Shown here: positions 35,303-44,806 of the stretch, in pieces
Layout: every line of letters starts with the position of its first letter
Position numbering within the stretch: position 1 is the first letter of the stretch
NCBI GenBank assembly: GCA_016790225.1
Contig: JAEUOZ010000065.1
Coordinates: 54,889 to 118,888 of the forward strand
Length of the DNA stretch: 64,000 nt
Source of the DNA: Rubrivivax sp.
Lineage (GTDB): Bacteria; Pseudomonadota; Gammaproteobacteria; Burkholderiales; Burkholderiaceae
Direction: 5' to 3'
Notes under the pieces: model-generated
Database searches by the model: none
Told to the model about the DNA's origin: nothing
The model's input: only the letters and a program-made list of their open reading frames with translations
Made by a program: the position numbers and the translations under genes

Positions 35303-35601
35303 CCACGCCGTCATCGGTGAATGAGCCCGCGACGGCAGGAACTGACGGGGCCGCTGGCCGACTTGTGGCTGACGTACAACGTTTGGCACCTACCCGCCTT
35401 TGAAGTTCTGTCGCTGGGCTCGGCGCGACAAAGCTCGGGTTCGCTCCCAGCAGCGGGCGGTCGGCGCGGCGCTGTCGGTGGCGGCACCTGCAGCGAAGCA
35501 GGCATTCGACAACCCCCGATCTTGAAGGCTTGTTGTGCAGCGCCGCAACGCGGATGCTCTTGCCGCTTTGTCGAGTCCGTCGTACTCAGAAGGATCCGCC
35601 C

Positions 35602-38163
35602 TTGGAGCCCAACCCCAACGCAGCGCTTGATCACGCGCCTCGCCGCATCCTTCGCAGCTCGCGCGTCAAGGTCCTGGCCAACCTCCTGCTTGTCTGCCTG
35701 CTGGCCTCATGCGGCGGCGGAAGCGGAGGGGATGCCGCAACCCCGCCGGGCAGCGGTGGCAACCAGGCCGACTACTTCCCACTGTCTGTGGGCAACCGCT
35801 GGAGCTACAGCAGCGAGGGCTCCAGCACCCATTACCGCGTGACGGCGTCCAGCGTGTCCGGCGCCCGCAACGTCATCACGCTGGCGTCGCTGGACGCGGA
35901 TGAGCGCAGTACCTTGGTCTATGAGCGGTCGGGCAGCGAGATCATCGCCGTGCCACAGCCGGCCGACGGTGCGCTGGCGATGGCCCTCGGTCCGATGACG
36001 ATGCTGAAGCTGCCGCTGGTGGCGGGCAGCAGCTACACCGCCGCCGATCGCACGCTGGCAGCGTTCGAAGACCTGGACGGCGACAACCGCGCCGACGACG
36101 TCAGCGTGAAGGTCGAGGTACGGGTGCTGGGGTTCCAGTCCTTGACCACGCCGGCCGGCGCCTTCGAGCAGGTGGCGGAAGTCCGCACCAGCTTCACCCT
36201 CAGCCTGCGGCTCACGTCCACCGGCCGGACGGTGACCAGCACCAGCACTCAGGACGACTACTACGCGCCCGACATCGGCCTGGTGCGCAGTGTCGAACAC
36301 GCTTCTGTCGCCGCCGGCACGCCGGAAGTGGTGCGCACCCTGTCTGCCTACGCGGTGGGCCATCGCCGCAGCGAAACCCAGGCCCCTTCGATTGCCGAGC
36401 GCGTGCCCGCACCTGGGGTACCGGTGCGGCTCATGGATCAGGCCCTGGTCATCCGGTTCGACGAGCCGATGGACCGCCTGGGCCCGACGCCGACGATACG
36501 GCTGACCCGCGCCGACGGTCAGTCCGTCCCGGTGCAGGTGGCTTGGGGAAGCGACCGCGTCCTGGCCGCCTTCATCCCCGGGATCCTGAGCTCGGGTACC
36601 CATTCGCTGCAGCTGAGTGGCGAGCTGGAAGACCTCGCTGCCAATCCCGCAAGCGGCTCGCGGGAGTGGGCCGTGGTGATCGATCGTGACGGGCCGACCG
36701 TGGTGACGAGCTCGCCACCCGCGGGCGCCACCGGTGTGTCTGTCGCGACACCGATCTCGGTGAGCCTGAACGAAGCCGCACGGCTGCTTGACCCCGCCAG
36801 CGGGGCCGTCACGCTCCGGGCACTCGGACGCGACGTGCCCTTCGATCTCAGCCAGAGCGGCTCGACGCTGAATCTGGTGCCGCGGGCGCCTCTCCATCAC
36901 GGGGCGGCCTACACCGTGGAGGTCGCGAACCTGTCGGACACCCTGGGCAATGACTCGCCGCTGGACGCCCGCTTCAGCGCCACCTTCAGCACCGACACCG
37001 GCCTGTTCCGGCCGGTGCGCGAACCCTTGCCTTCGCTGCCGCTGGCCCATCAGGCCCAACTGGCTGACGTGGACGGCGATGGTGTGCGGGAGTTGTGGAT
37101 CGCACGCGGCTACTTTGGCTGGGCGACCAGCCTGAGCACGGTGTCCTTTCTGGCGGACGGCAGCTGGGGCACGCCTCGCCCCTTGCTGGAGACAGGCTGC
37201 TCGCTGGAAGAGTTTGCCGCAGGCGACGTGAACGGTGATGGCCGGGCCGACGCCGTGGTGGTGACCGGCTGCGGGGCACAGGTCTGGACGCAGTCGCCAT
37301 CCGGAGCGTTCATGTCCCTGTCGCTCACGAGCTCCGGCGAGCGCCGCGACTACATGCCCCGCATCGTCAGACGTGCCGGGCTCGGGACGCCGGGCTTCGT
37401 CACCGCCAGACGCTCCGGCCTGCAGGTGGACCAGCTTCTGCTGTGGCAGGCCGCCGGCGCGGGATCCTTCAATGCCACCACGCTGGCGAGCGGGATGCTC
37501 TCCATCCATCAGGTCGAGGTGGCCGACATCAACGGCGACGGGCGCGAAGACCTGCTCGTTCTGGGCCAACCCGAGGCGTCATCGCCGCTGGCGCTGGTGG
37601 CATGGCTGCAGGCCGCCGACGGCACGTTCACGGCCCCAGCGGGCGTGCTGGCGCGCTGGTGTGGTCCGTTCGGTGGCTTTGCCGTCGGCGATCTCAACCG
37701 GGATGGGCGACAGGATCTGGTTCAGCGCGGAGATGCCTGCCCGCGGTCCGGCCTTGTGACCTTGCGTCAGACAGCCGGCGGCCTCTTCGAAGCTGTCCAT
37801 GCCCCGGTGCCAGCGACCGACGTCAGCGCCCTTGCCTTGGCGGATATTGACGGCGATGGCCGACTCGACGCAGTCACGCTGGAAGGCGAAGCCAAGCTGT
37901 TCCGTTACCGCCTTCAGCGCAGCGACGGCAGCTTCGCCGACGAGGTGACGCACGTGGCTTCGGCGGACGAGGCGCGCAGCGGGTTGCTCTTGTTGGGCGA
38001 TCTGGATCGTGATGGCCGGGTGGACGTGCTCACCGGTGGCGGTGCACACCTGCAGACGCGTGCTTCGCCCAGTGCAGTCGCGCCGGGCGTTCGGGCACTC
38101 GGCCAGCTGCCGGGCGTTCGTGAAGGGCTGTCGGGAAGACCCGCCCGCGGTCGCACCAAGTAG
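35602..38163 (+). CDS. Large lipoprotein with Ig-like and FG-GAP/VCBS repeats
   Basis: A TTG at 35602, seven bases after AAGGA, starts an 853-residue protein; an ATG at 35530 is possible but lacks such a site. The signal peptide ends in LLLVCLLASC, a lipobox. Residues near 270-460 include two SbsA-type Ig-like domains (LVIRFDEPMDRLGPTPTIRL; DGPTVVTSSPPAGATGVSVA). From about 480 on come FG-GAP repeats with calcium-binding loops such as DVDGDGVRELW, DVNGDGRADAV, DINGDGREDLL, DIDGDGRLDAV and DLDRDGRVDVL. An outer-membrane or surface beta-propeller is likely; function unknown. Confidence 0.85.
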   Translation: MEPNPNAALDHAPRRILRSSRVKVLANLLLVCLLASCGGGSGGDAATPPGSGGNQADYFPLSVGNRWSYSSEGSSTHYRVTASSVSGARNVITLASLDADERSTLVYERSGSEIIAVPQPADGALAMALGPMTMLKLPLVAGSSYTAADRTLAAFEDLDGDNRADDVSVKVEVRVLGFQSLTTPAGAFEQVAEVRTSFTLSLRLTSTGRTVTSTSTQDDYYAPDIGLVRSVEHASVAAGTPEVVRTLSAYAVGHRRSETQAPSIAERVPAPGVPVRLMDQALVIRFDEPMDRLGPTPTIRLTRADGQSVPVQVAWGSDRVLAAFIPGILSSGTHSLQLSGELEDLAANPASGSREWAVVIDRDGPTVVTSSPPAGATGVSVATPISVSLNEAARLLDPASGAVTLRALGRDVPFDLSQSGSTLNLVPRAPLHHGAAYTVEVANLSDTLGNDSPLDARFSATFSTDTGLFRPVREPLPSLPLAHQAQLADVDGDGVRELWIARGYFGWATSLSTVSFLADGSWGTPRPLLETGCSLEEFAAGDVNGDGRADAVVVTGCGAQVWTQSPSGAFMSLSLTSSGERRDYMPRIVRRAGLGTPGFVTARRSGLQVDQLLLWQAAGAGSFNATTLASGMLSIHQVEVADINGDGREDLLVLGQPEASSPLALVAWLQAADGTFTAPAGVLARWCGPFGGFAVGDLNRDGRQDLVQRGDACPRSGLVTLRQTAGGLFEAVHAPVPATDVSALALADIDGDGRLDAVTLEGEAKLFRYRLQRSDGSFADEVTHVASADEARSGLLLLGDLDRDGRVDVLTGGGAHLQTRASPSAVAPGVRALGQLPGVREGLSGRPARGRTK

Positions 38164-38273
38164 CGCTGCGGGGCTCCCTGGAAAGCCTGGCAGGGCGACA
38201 CCCGAAGCGACACCCGAAGCGACACAGGAAGGCCGTGCCAGCCGCGACGCAGGGCGAACGCGGCTGCGCCCGA

Positions 38274-39236
38274 TCAGCGCGCTGCGCGCGTGGCGAAGCC
38301 GACGATCTCCTGCGTCACGGCGGCCGCCTCCGGCTCGTGCAGCAGGTCGTGGCGCGCCGCGTCGTACAGGCGCAGTGTCTTCTGTGCGCTGGCCGCCTTG
38401 TCGTGCAGGGCTCGGCTGCCGGCCGGCGGGGTCACGGTGTCGGCGCCGCCGTGCAGCACCAGCAGCGGCTGGCGCAGCTGTGCGAGCTTCGGCTGGATCG
38501 CGTCCACGCCGCTCAGCAGCGCGGCGACGGTGCGCGCCGGCAGCTTCTCGCGCGAGATCAGCGGGTCTGCGAGCAGCGCCGTCTGCGCCGCCGGTTCGCG
38601 CAGCACCCGGGTCGCGTCCAGCGGCTCCAGCCCCAGCCCGGGCGCCAGCGCCGACAGCGTGCGCACGATGCCCAGCTGCACACCGCTGACGCCGTCCGGA
38701 CGCTGCAGCGCCGCGCTGCTGACGATGACGCCGGCCAGCGGCTGCGCCGTCGTCGCCGCGAGGTGGGTGACCACCAGCCCGCCAAAGCTGTGGCCGTGCA
38801 GGACCACCGGCACGCCAGGCCAGCGGCGCACGGCTTCCTGCAGCGCGCGCTCCACATCGGCGGCTGCCTGCTCGACCGAATCGATGCGCTGGTGTGCCCC
38901 GCCCGATCCGGCGTGGCCACGATGGTCCTGCGCAAGCATCGCCACGCCCTGCGCGTTGAGTGCCTGCGCCAGCGCGGCGTAGCGCCGCGCGTGATCGCCC
39001 AGGCCGTGCACGACGACCACCGCAGCGCGCACAGCCGTGCCCTCGGCTGGCGCCCAGGCGTAGCCCTGCAGGCAGTTGCCATCGGCCGTCTTGGTGCGGT
39101 AGGCGGCCAGGCCGCTGGCAGGCAGCGGGCCGACGCAGTCGCCCACGGCGGGGCGCGCGCCGGCCTGCACGGCGGCAAAGGCAGCGACGGCAGCCACGGC
39201 GGCCAGCGAGATCAGCACGGTCAGGGTCTTGCGCAT
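38274..39236 (-). CDS. Exported alpha/beta hydrolase (monoacylglycerol lipase-like)
   Basis: The protein has 320 residues from an ATG at 39236 that follows GAGGAGAGACCC; a longer frame upstream lacks similarity. The signal peptide is MRKTLTVLISLAAVAAVAAF. The hydrolase core shows VVVVHGLGDHARRY, the nucleophile elbow GHSFGG, VLHGGADTVTPP (Asp) and a late His in ARHDLLHEPE. Monoacylglycerol lipase or lysophospholipase activity is likely. Confidence 0.9.
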   Translation of the reverse strand: MRKTLTVLISLAAVAAVAAFAAVQAGARPAVGDCVGPLPASGLAAYRTKTADGNCLQGYAWAPAEGTAVRAAVVVVHGLGDHARRYAALAQALNAQGVAMLAQDHRGHAGSGGAHQRIDSVEQAAADVERALQEAVRRWPGVPVVLHGHSFGGLVVTHLAATTAQPLAGVIVSSAALQRPDGVSGVQLGIVRTLSALAPGLGLEPLDATRVLREPAAQTALLADPLISREKLPARTVAALLSGVDAIQPKLAQLRQPLLVLHGGADTVTPPAGSRALHDKAASAQKTLRLYDAARHDLLHEPEAAAVTQEIVGFATRAAR

Positions 39237-39279
39237 GGGTCTCTCCTCATGGGGGTGTGTTGCAGAAGGTGCGGGGGGC

Positions 39280-39945
39280 TCAGGACGGGGCATCGGCACG
39301 GGGCCGCAGCCCGCGCTGGCGCAGCCGCCACAGCAGCAGATCGAGCCGGTCCTGGCCAAAGAAGGGTTCGCCCTCGAATACAAAGGTCGGCACGCCCCAG
39401 TGGCCCGAACGGGCATGTGCCTGCTCGTTGTCGGCGATCAGGGCCTCCAGCGCCTCGGCATCGCGCAGTGCCTCTTCGGCCAGGGCCTGCGCATCCAGGC
39501 CGGCGCGGGTGATGGCGTCTTGCAGGTGGGTGCCCTGGTCCCAGCCCTCGACGCGGCCGTCCCACAGCAGGCGGCCGACCTCGCGGATGAAGGGCAATGC
39601 CCGGCCCCGCCGTTGTGCGGCGGCAGCCAGGCGCATCAGGCGGCGGATGCGCGGCTGCTCCGGCGCGATGCGCAAGGTCTGCAGATCCTGCTCGATCGGG
39701 TCGGGGCGTGGGAAGCGGAAGGGGATGCCCTCGGCCTCCGCGACGCGGCGGCTGTCCAGCGCCACGTAGCGCACAAAGCGCGCGTCGGTGCGTGCGAAGA
39801 AGCCCGGGTCGCGCACCGCCAGCGGGTACACCGGGCGCGCGTTGAGCTGCAGCTCGTGCCGCTCGGCCAGGGCACAGGCACGGTCCAGCGCCAGGTAGCT
39901 GTAGGGGCTGCGGAAGGACCAGAAGAGATCGACCGATAGCGTCAT
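39280..39945 (-). CDS. DsbA-fold protein, 2-hydroxychromene-2-carboxylate isomerase family
   Basis: The 221-residue protein has a thioredoxin/GST-kappa-like fold: LFWSFRSPYSYLALDRA replaces the CxxC of DsbA with a Ser-containing site, and GVPTFVFEGEPFFGQDRLDLLLWRL contains the cis-Pro. HCCA isomerases use glutathione in aromatic degradation. The gene shares direction with the Bug gene 13 bp upstream. Confidence 0.88.
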   Translation of the reverse strand: MTLSVDLFWSFRSPYSYLALDRACALAERHELQLNARPVYPLAVRDPGFFARTDARFVRYVALDSRRVAEAEGIPFRFPRPDPIEQDLQTLRIAPEQPRIRRLMRLAAAAQRRGRALPFIREVGRLLWDGRVEGWDQGTHLQDAITRAGLDAQALAEEALRDAEALEALIADNEQAHARSGHWGVPTFVFEGEPFFGQDRLDLLLWRLRQRGLRPRADAPS

Positions 39946-39958
39946 CGCCAGGCTTCCT

Positions 39959-40993
39959 TCAATCCAGCGTCAGCTTGAGCTCGCGCGCAAGGTCGATCCA
40001 CCAGGGCCGGCTCTCGCGGTCCAGGCGCTCGAACTCGGCCGCCGGCCAGGGCTTGTCGGCCAGGCCCAGCGTGCGGTGCACCGCTTGCACGCGCGGCGCG
40101 GCGGCGGCCTCCTGCACGGCGTCGGAGAGCCGCTGCACCAGCGCTGCCGGTGTGCGCGCGGGCGTCAGCAGCCCGATCCAGCCCTGCACCGTGAAGACCG
40201 GGGCGGAAAAGCCCAGCTCGTCGAAGGTGGGCACGTCGGGCAACGAGGCCGCGCGGCGGCGTGTCGTGACGGCCAGCGCCCGCACCCGGTTGCCGGCCAG
40301 GAAGGGGGCCAGCCCCAGCGGGCTGCCGACGCCCATCGAGATCTGGCCGCCGGCAAGGTCGGTCCACATCGGCGCCTCGCCCCTGTAGGGCACCGGGTCC
40401 ACTTGCAGGCCGTGCCGGTCGGCCAGCTGCCGGGCCATCATGTGCGGCAGTGACCCTTGCGCATAGTTGCCGAAGGTCTGGCGCTCGCGTCGCGCACGCT
40501 CGACCAGCTCGGCCCAGCTGCGCGGGCCGGCGGCCGGCACGGCGAGCACGCTGGGCCCGGGGTCGAAGCCGGCCACGTGCACGAAATCCCGATCAGGGTC
40601 GTAGGGCAGGCGGCGGTAGAGCACGCGGTTCTGGTTGAGCGTGCCCGACAGCGTCAGCCACAGCGTGTGGCCATCGGGCGCGGCGCGCGCCACCTCGCCA
40701 CCGGCCAGCATGCCGGCCGCACCGGGCTTGTTCTCCACCAACACCGGCTGGCCCAGCCGTGCCGCCAGTGCCTCGCCGTAGGCGCGTGCCAGCGCGTCTG
40801 CCAGCCCGCCGGCCGGGTAGCCGACGATCACGCGCAGCGGGCGGCTGGGCCAGGCCTCGGTGCCCTGGGCGCGCGCCGGGCGCGACATGGGCAGCCAGAC
40901 GGTCGACGCTGCCGCGGCCAGCCAGGCCCTGCGGCCGAGGCGGGCCGTGGCTGGCGCGGGGGCGATCGGGCGGGGGTGGGGTGAGCGGTCCAT
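39959..40993 (-). CDS. TctC/Bug-type substrate-binding protein
   Basis: The ATG at 40993, six bases after AAGGAG, is preferred over a TTG at 40999. The 344-residue protein has an N-terminal export signal (RRAWLAAAASTVWLP ... ARAQ). WPSRPLRVIVGYPAGGLADAL, KPGAAGMLAGGEVARAAPDGH and a C-terminal PAAEFERLDRESRPWW tail are family features. It likely forms a unit with the downstream HCCA-isomerase-like gene. Confidence 0.92.
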   Translation of the reverse strand: MDRSPHPRPIAPAPATARLGRRAWLAAAASTVWLPMSRPARAQGTEAWPSRPLRVIVGYPAGGLADALARAYGEALAARLGQPVLVENKPGAAGMLAGGEVARAAPDGHTLWLTLSGTLNQNRVLYRRLPYDPDRDFVHVAGFDPGPSVLAVPAAGPRSWAELVERARRERQTFGNYAQGSLPHMMARQLADRHGLQVDPVPYRGEAPMWTDLAGGQISMGVGSPLGLAPFLAGNRVRALAVTTRRRAASLPDVPTFDELGFSAPVFTVQGWIGLLTPARTPAALVQRLSDAVQEAAAAPRVQAVHRTLGLADKPWPAAEFERLDRESRPWWIDLARELKLTLD

Positions 40994-41143
40994 CGGCAAC
41001 TCCTTCGTGGGGTGCGTCGTGGACCGATTCTTTTTGGCATCGCCAAACGGATAAATACGCCAGCTTGCACTTCACTGGTGATTGGAGTGATACCAACTGG
41101 CATGGCGCCGGCCCCTGTCGCGGGGCCACGGCACAGGCACGTG

Positions 41144-42433
41144 TCAAGGGAGCCGGCTCTGTGCCGGCATGCGCTGGCGCACTTCGCTGGCCTGTGCGGC
41201 AGCTCGCGGACGGCCATGTCGTGCCAGCAGTTCATGGACTTCGGTGCTCATCCATCTGTCCAGGGCGACCCAGCCATCTTCAACCTGCATCATCACGATC
41301 ACTTGCACGTCGGCGACGGGATCGACCCAGAAGAGGGTGCCGCCCATGCCGGCCCAGAAGAAGGAGCCCGGATGTCTGATGCCTCCAGGAGCTTCCATGA
41401 CGCCGATGCCATAGCCGAACCCGGCGCCGGGGTAGACCTTGGGCAGAAAGCTCATGTCCAGACCGCGCGTCTGTGATGTCAGCATCGAATCGACGAGGGC
41501 ACTGGACAGCAAGGTCTTGCCGCCAAACTGGCCCTTGTTTCTCAGCATGCTGGTGAAGTTGCTGAAGTCGGCAGCGGTCGACACGAGGCCACCACCACCG
41601 GACAGAAAGGCCGGCTTCTTCAGGAACGGGCTCCTGGCAGCCGCTTCCGCGAAGGCGATCTTCTTCTTGTTGAAGACCAGCGCTTCGTCGATCGAATCGG
41701 TGTCGAACTCGTACATGTCCACCAGCCGGTGCTGCGCGTTTCGGGGCACGTGGAAGCCGGTGTCCTTCATCTGCAGCGGGTCGAAGACGTGCTGTTGCAG
41801 GTAGCGGTCCAGTGGAACCCGGGCAACTGCTTCGATGATGGCGCCCTGGATGTCGCTGGCGAGGCTGTATCCGAAGCGCTTGCCTGGCACGAACTTGAGT
41901 TCGATGCCGGAGACATCGTCCACCATGTCGCGCAGGCTGTTGCGTCGACTCAATGGATTTGCCAGCAGGTATCGAATGTCGATCCAGTTCCGGAATCCGC
42001 CGCCATAGCCGAGCCCTGCGGTGTGCGAGAGCAGCTGATGAATGGTGATGACCTGCTGCGTTCCGTCGACCTCGAACGGAGCGAGCTCGGGCAGGTACTT
42101 CCTGATGTCGTCCCCCAAGGCCACCTTGCCTTGATCAACGAGCTGCAGCAAGGCGAATGCCGTGATCGGCTTGCTCATCGAGTAGATGCGAAAGATGGCG
42201 TCCTTCTGCATGTCTGCCGGTTTCTTGAGATTCACCTTGCCGTAGGCCTGGTGGTGGAGGGTGCTGTCTCCGCGCTTGATGAGCACGACGGCGCCAGGCA
42301 GTTCATGTTGCGCGAGCAGAGCCTTGAAGCGCTGAGAGAAGGGCTCGTCGGCGAAGCTGGCCGTGCTGAACAGGAAGAGGCTGAAAAACAGCCAGGGGCC
42401 TGGGCCCCGACTGCAAAGCGATTTCGTGCACAT
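41144..42433 (-). CDS. Serine hydrolase of the class C beta-lactamase/esterase family
   Basis: The 429-residue exported protein has a signal peptide (WLFFSLFLFSTASFADE). The catalytic SxxK is in RIYSMSKPITAFALL, the Tyr motif in FGYSLASD, and the third motif in HPGSFFWAGMGGTLFWVDP. HQLLSHTAGLGYGGG is also typical. The family includes EstB-type esterases and D-alanyl carboxypeptidase-like enzymes; activity on antibiotics cannot be assumed. Confidence 0.92.
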   Translation of the reverse strand: MCTKSLCSRGPGPWLFFSLFLFSTASFADEPFSQRFKALLAQHELPGAVVLIKRGDSTLHHQAYGKVNLKKPADMQKDAIFRIYSMSKPITAFALLQLVDQGKVALGDDIRKYLPELAPFEVDGTQQVITIHQLLSHTAGLGYGGGFRNWIDIRYLLANPLSRRNSLRDMVDDVSGIELKFVPGKRFGYSLASDIQGAIIEAVARVPLDRYLQQHVFDPLQMKDTGFHVPRNAQHRLVDMYEFDTDSIDEALVFNKKKIAFAEAAARSPFLKKPAFLSGGGGLVSTAADFSNFTSMLRNKGQFGGKTLLSSALVDSMLTSQTRGLDMSFLPKVYPGAGFGYGIGVMEAPGGIRHPGSFFWAGMGGTLFWVDPVADVQVIVMMQVEDGWVALDRWMSTEVHELLARHGRPRAAAQASEVRQRMPAQSRLP

Positions 42434-42601
42434 GGATCCGATCCACAGGGTTGAAGTCGCCGCAGGCTATGGCGCCGGCTGTGAGCCCGATGTGAAGGAC
42501 GCCTGCACAACCCTTGGGCTGGCCGGGCCGGCATGAACCTCAGTTCGCCGTCCTCACCCGCAAACGCAGACTGGCCTTGGAGGACGGTCAGCCCGGATGC
42601 C

Positions 42602-43504
42602 TCAGGCGCTGCGCGCAAGCGGTGCCAGCGCGCCCTTGACGTGCGAAATCAGCAGCCTCACGAGGCGAGGCAATGTTCGGCTGACCGTGACGGCATACAG
42701 CGGCCACCGGGGCGTGGCCTCGTCCTCCAGGACCGGGGCCAGCCTTCGTGTGTGCACGCTGCGCGCGGCGACATGGCGTGGCAGCAGCGCGATGCCGCGC
42801 CCTTCTTCGGCCAGCCGGCACAGCAGCGCCACGCTGTTGGCGGCCAGCACGCTGGGGCCGGGCGCGGCGTCCCAGCGTGCAGCGCCCAGCTGCCAGGGCA
42901 TCGAGCCCTGGGCGGTGCGCAAGTCCAGGCAGGGCAGCTCGGCGAGCTGCTGCGCCGCGCTGATCGGGGCCAGGCGCTGCAGCAGGCCGGGCGCTGCGTA
43001 GAGGCCGCTGGCGATCTCGCCGAGCTTGCGCGCCACCACGCGATCGTCCATCGGCTTGCCGATGCGCAAGGCCAGGTCCACCGGATCGCGCAGAAGGTCG
43101 ACGGCACGCGAGGACAGGTCGAACTCGAGGCTGAGCCCGGGATGCGTGTCGGCGAAGGCCGCGATGGCCGGGCCGAGGATCTCCACCCCCAGATCCACCG
43201 GCATGGCGATGCGCATGCGCGTCTGCCGCTGGTGGTCGGCCTCCAGCGCGGCCTGTGCCCGCTCGGCGGCCTCCATCACCTCCAGGCAACGCTCGAAATA
43301 GTGCCTGGCGGCGGACGTGAGCGCCACGCTGCGTGTCGTGCGCACGAACAGCACCACGCCCAGCCGCGCCTCCAGGGCGGCGATGCGCCGCGACAGCGTG
43401 GACGGCGGCATCTCCAGCCGCGCCGCGGCCAGACGGAAGCTGGCGGTGCGCGCGACTTCGACGAACAGGGCGACGTCGGCCAGGGTGCTGCGGGATTGTT
43501 CCAT
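42602..43504 (-). CDS. LysR-family transcriptional regulator
   Basis: The protein is about 300 residues from an ATG at 43504, with two further ATGs upstream (43513, 43540). The HTH reads ALFVEVARTASFRLAAARLEM, then PPSTLSRRIAALEARLG and LFVRTTRSVALT. It diverges from the DUF4345 gene, about 94 bp away, which it may control. Confidence 0.93.
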   Translation of the reverse strand: MEQSRSTLADVALFVEVARTASFRLAAARLEMPPSTLSRRIAALEARLGVVLFVRTTRSVALTSAARHYFERCLEVMEAAERAQAALEADHQRQTRMRIAMPVDLGVEILGPAIAAFADTHPGLSLEFDLSSRAVDLLRDPVDLALRIGKPMDDRVVARKLGEIASGLYAAPGLLQRLAPISAAQQLAELPCLDLRTAQGSMPWQLGAARWDAAPGPSVLAANSVALLCRLAEEGRGIALLPRHVAARSVHTRRLAPVLEDEATPRWPLYAVTVSRTLPRLVRLLISHVKGALAPLARSA

Positions 43505-43598
43505 TCGCGGCATTGTGCATGCCACGCGTGGTGCTTCCATCCGGCCCTTGAGGCCCTAAGCTGGCGCAGCCCGGCATGAACCCCCAACAGACCAGGAG

Positions 43599-43976
43599 AT
43601 GATCTTGACCCGATTCACGCTGCTCGGCGCTGGCTTGATGATGCTCGTCGTCGGCGCGCTGCATCTGCTCAACCCGCAGATGATGATGCGCGAGCCCGGT
43701 ATCGTCCTCAGCTCGACCAACCACTTCCACGTGGTGCGCGCCGCCTACGGTGGCGCCTACCTCGGCATCGCCGCGCTGTTCCTCGCCGGCGCCTGGCGGC
43801 GCATCGATGTCCAGGCCGCCCTGGCCGCCGTGGTGCTGCTCTTCGGCGGCTTCGCGCTCGGGCGCATCGTCAGCATCGCCGTCGATGGCATGCCCGTGCC
43901 GCTGTACCTGGGCGTGCTGTCGGCGGAACTGTTCTTCGTGGTCTGCGCCGTGCTGGCCCTGCGCCGGCCGGCATGA
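43599..43976 (+). CDS. DUF4345-family small membrane protein
   Basis: The 125-residue protein has four hydrophobic segments: LLGAGLMMLVVGALHLL, GAYLGIAALFLAGAW, ALAAVVLLFGGFALGRI and LYLGVLSAELFFVVCAVLAL. It also has NHFHVVRAAYGGAYLG, common in DUF4345. Function unknown. Confidence 0.8.
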   Translation: MILTRFTLLGAGLMMLVVGALHLLNPQMMMREPGIVLSSTNHFHVVRAAYGGAYLGIAALFLAGAWRRIDVQAALAAVVLLFGGFALGRIVSIAVDGMPVPLYLGVLSAELFFVVCAVLALRRPA

Positions 43977-44013
43977 CTCCGGTCCGGGCTGCCCTGTCGG
44001 CGGGACGCCGCGA

Positions 44014-44529
44014 TCAGGATCCGGTGACCTGGATCGTGCCGACCATGCCGGCCTGGTAGTGGCCAGCGATCAGGCAGGCGAATTCGAAGGTACCGGCGCG
44101 GTTGAAGGTCCAGACGATCTCGCCGGTCTTGCCCGGCGGCACATGGGCCATGTAGGGCTCGTCGTGCTCCATGTTCGGGAACTTCACCATCAGCTCGGCG
44201 TGCTTGAGGTTCTCGAGCCGGGTGCCGATCACAAACTCGTGCATCAGCTTGCCGGTGTTTCTGATCCGAAAGCGCAGGGTCTCGCCCAGGCGGACGTCGA
44301 TGCGATCCGGCGTGAAGCGCATGCTGTCGGCCATGCTGACTTCGATGGTGCGGCGCGCGGCCTTCGGATCGCCGGCGATGCCCCAGTCCTTCTGCTCCTT
44401 TGGCACGGGCCCGGCCTTCTTCGCGTGGCCCTCGTTGCCGTGCGCCCGCGCGAAGCCTGTGAGCGCAAGCGCCACGGCCGGGGCGGCGAGAAGGACTTGA
44501 CGAAGGACTTGACGCTTGCTGCTCTGCAT
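44014..44529 (-). CDS. Exported cupredoxin (plastocyanin/azurin-like copper protein)
   Basis: The protein is 171 residues from an ATG at 44529; the frame upstream is not conserved-looking. After a signal peptide ending near GFARAHG, the C-terminal half has HEFVIG (first copper His) and FACLIAGHYQAGM (Cys, His, Met). Such proteins act in copper handling or electron transfer in the periplasm. Confidence 0.9.
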   Translation of the reverse strand: MQSSKRQVLRQVLLAAPAVALALTGFARAHGNEGHAKKAGPVPKEQKDWGIAGDPKAARRTIEVSMADSMRFTPDRIDVRLGETLRFRIRNTGKLMHEFVIGTRLENLKHAELMVKFPNMEHDEPYMAHVPPGKTGEIVWTFNRAGTFEFACLIAGHYQAGMVGTIQVTGS

Positions 44530-44806
44530 GGGCGGATCCTCGTGAGGCTGGGTCGGAAAGCCGGCCGGCGGGTTCCTCGGCTTCTCCAACGATAACGGGT
44601 GTCGGCCCCGGCCGTGGCGCTCGCCACGGCGAACGGGGAGTGGGGAAAGGGGAATCGGGCTTTGTCGGGCTCGCCGCATCGCCGTGCCAGGGCACGGTGC
44701 CCGCTTGCACCGCGGGATGGCGGTGGCACTTCGGCGCATCGCGGCTCGCGGCTACATTCCGGTCTGGGTGATGGCATCGGAACAAGATGCCGCCGGAGGA
44801 GCGCAG

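Noticed and set aside
35303..35601. Possible coding sequence between the Fic and lipoprotein genes
   Set aside because: Frames are short or lack motifs. The only clear signal is the AAGGA ribosome site of the lipoprotein.
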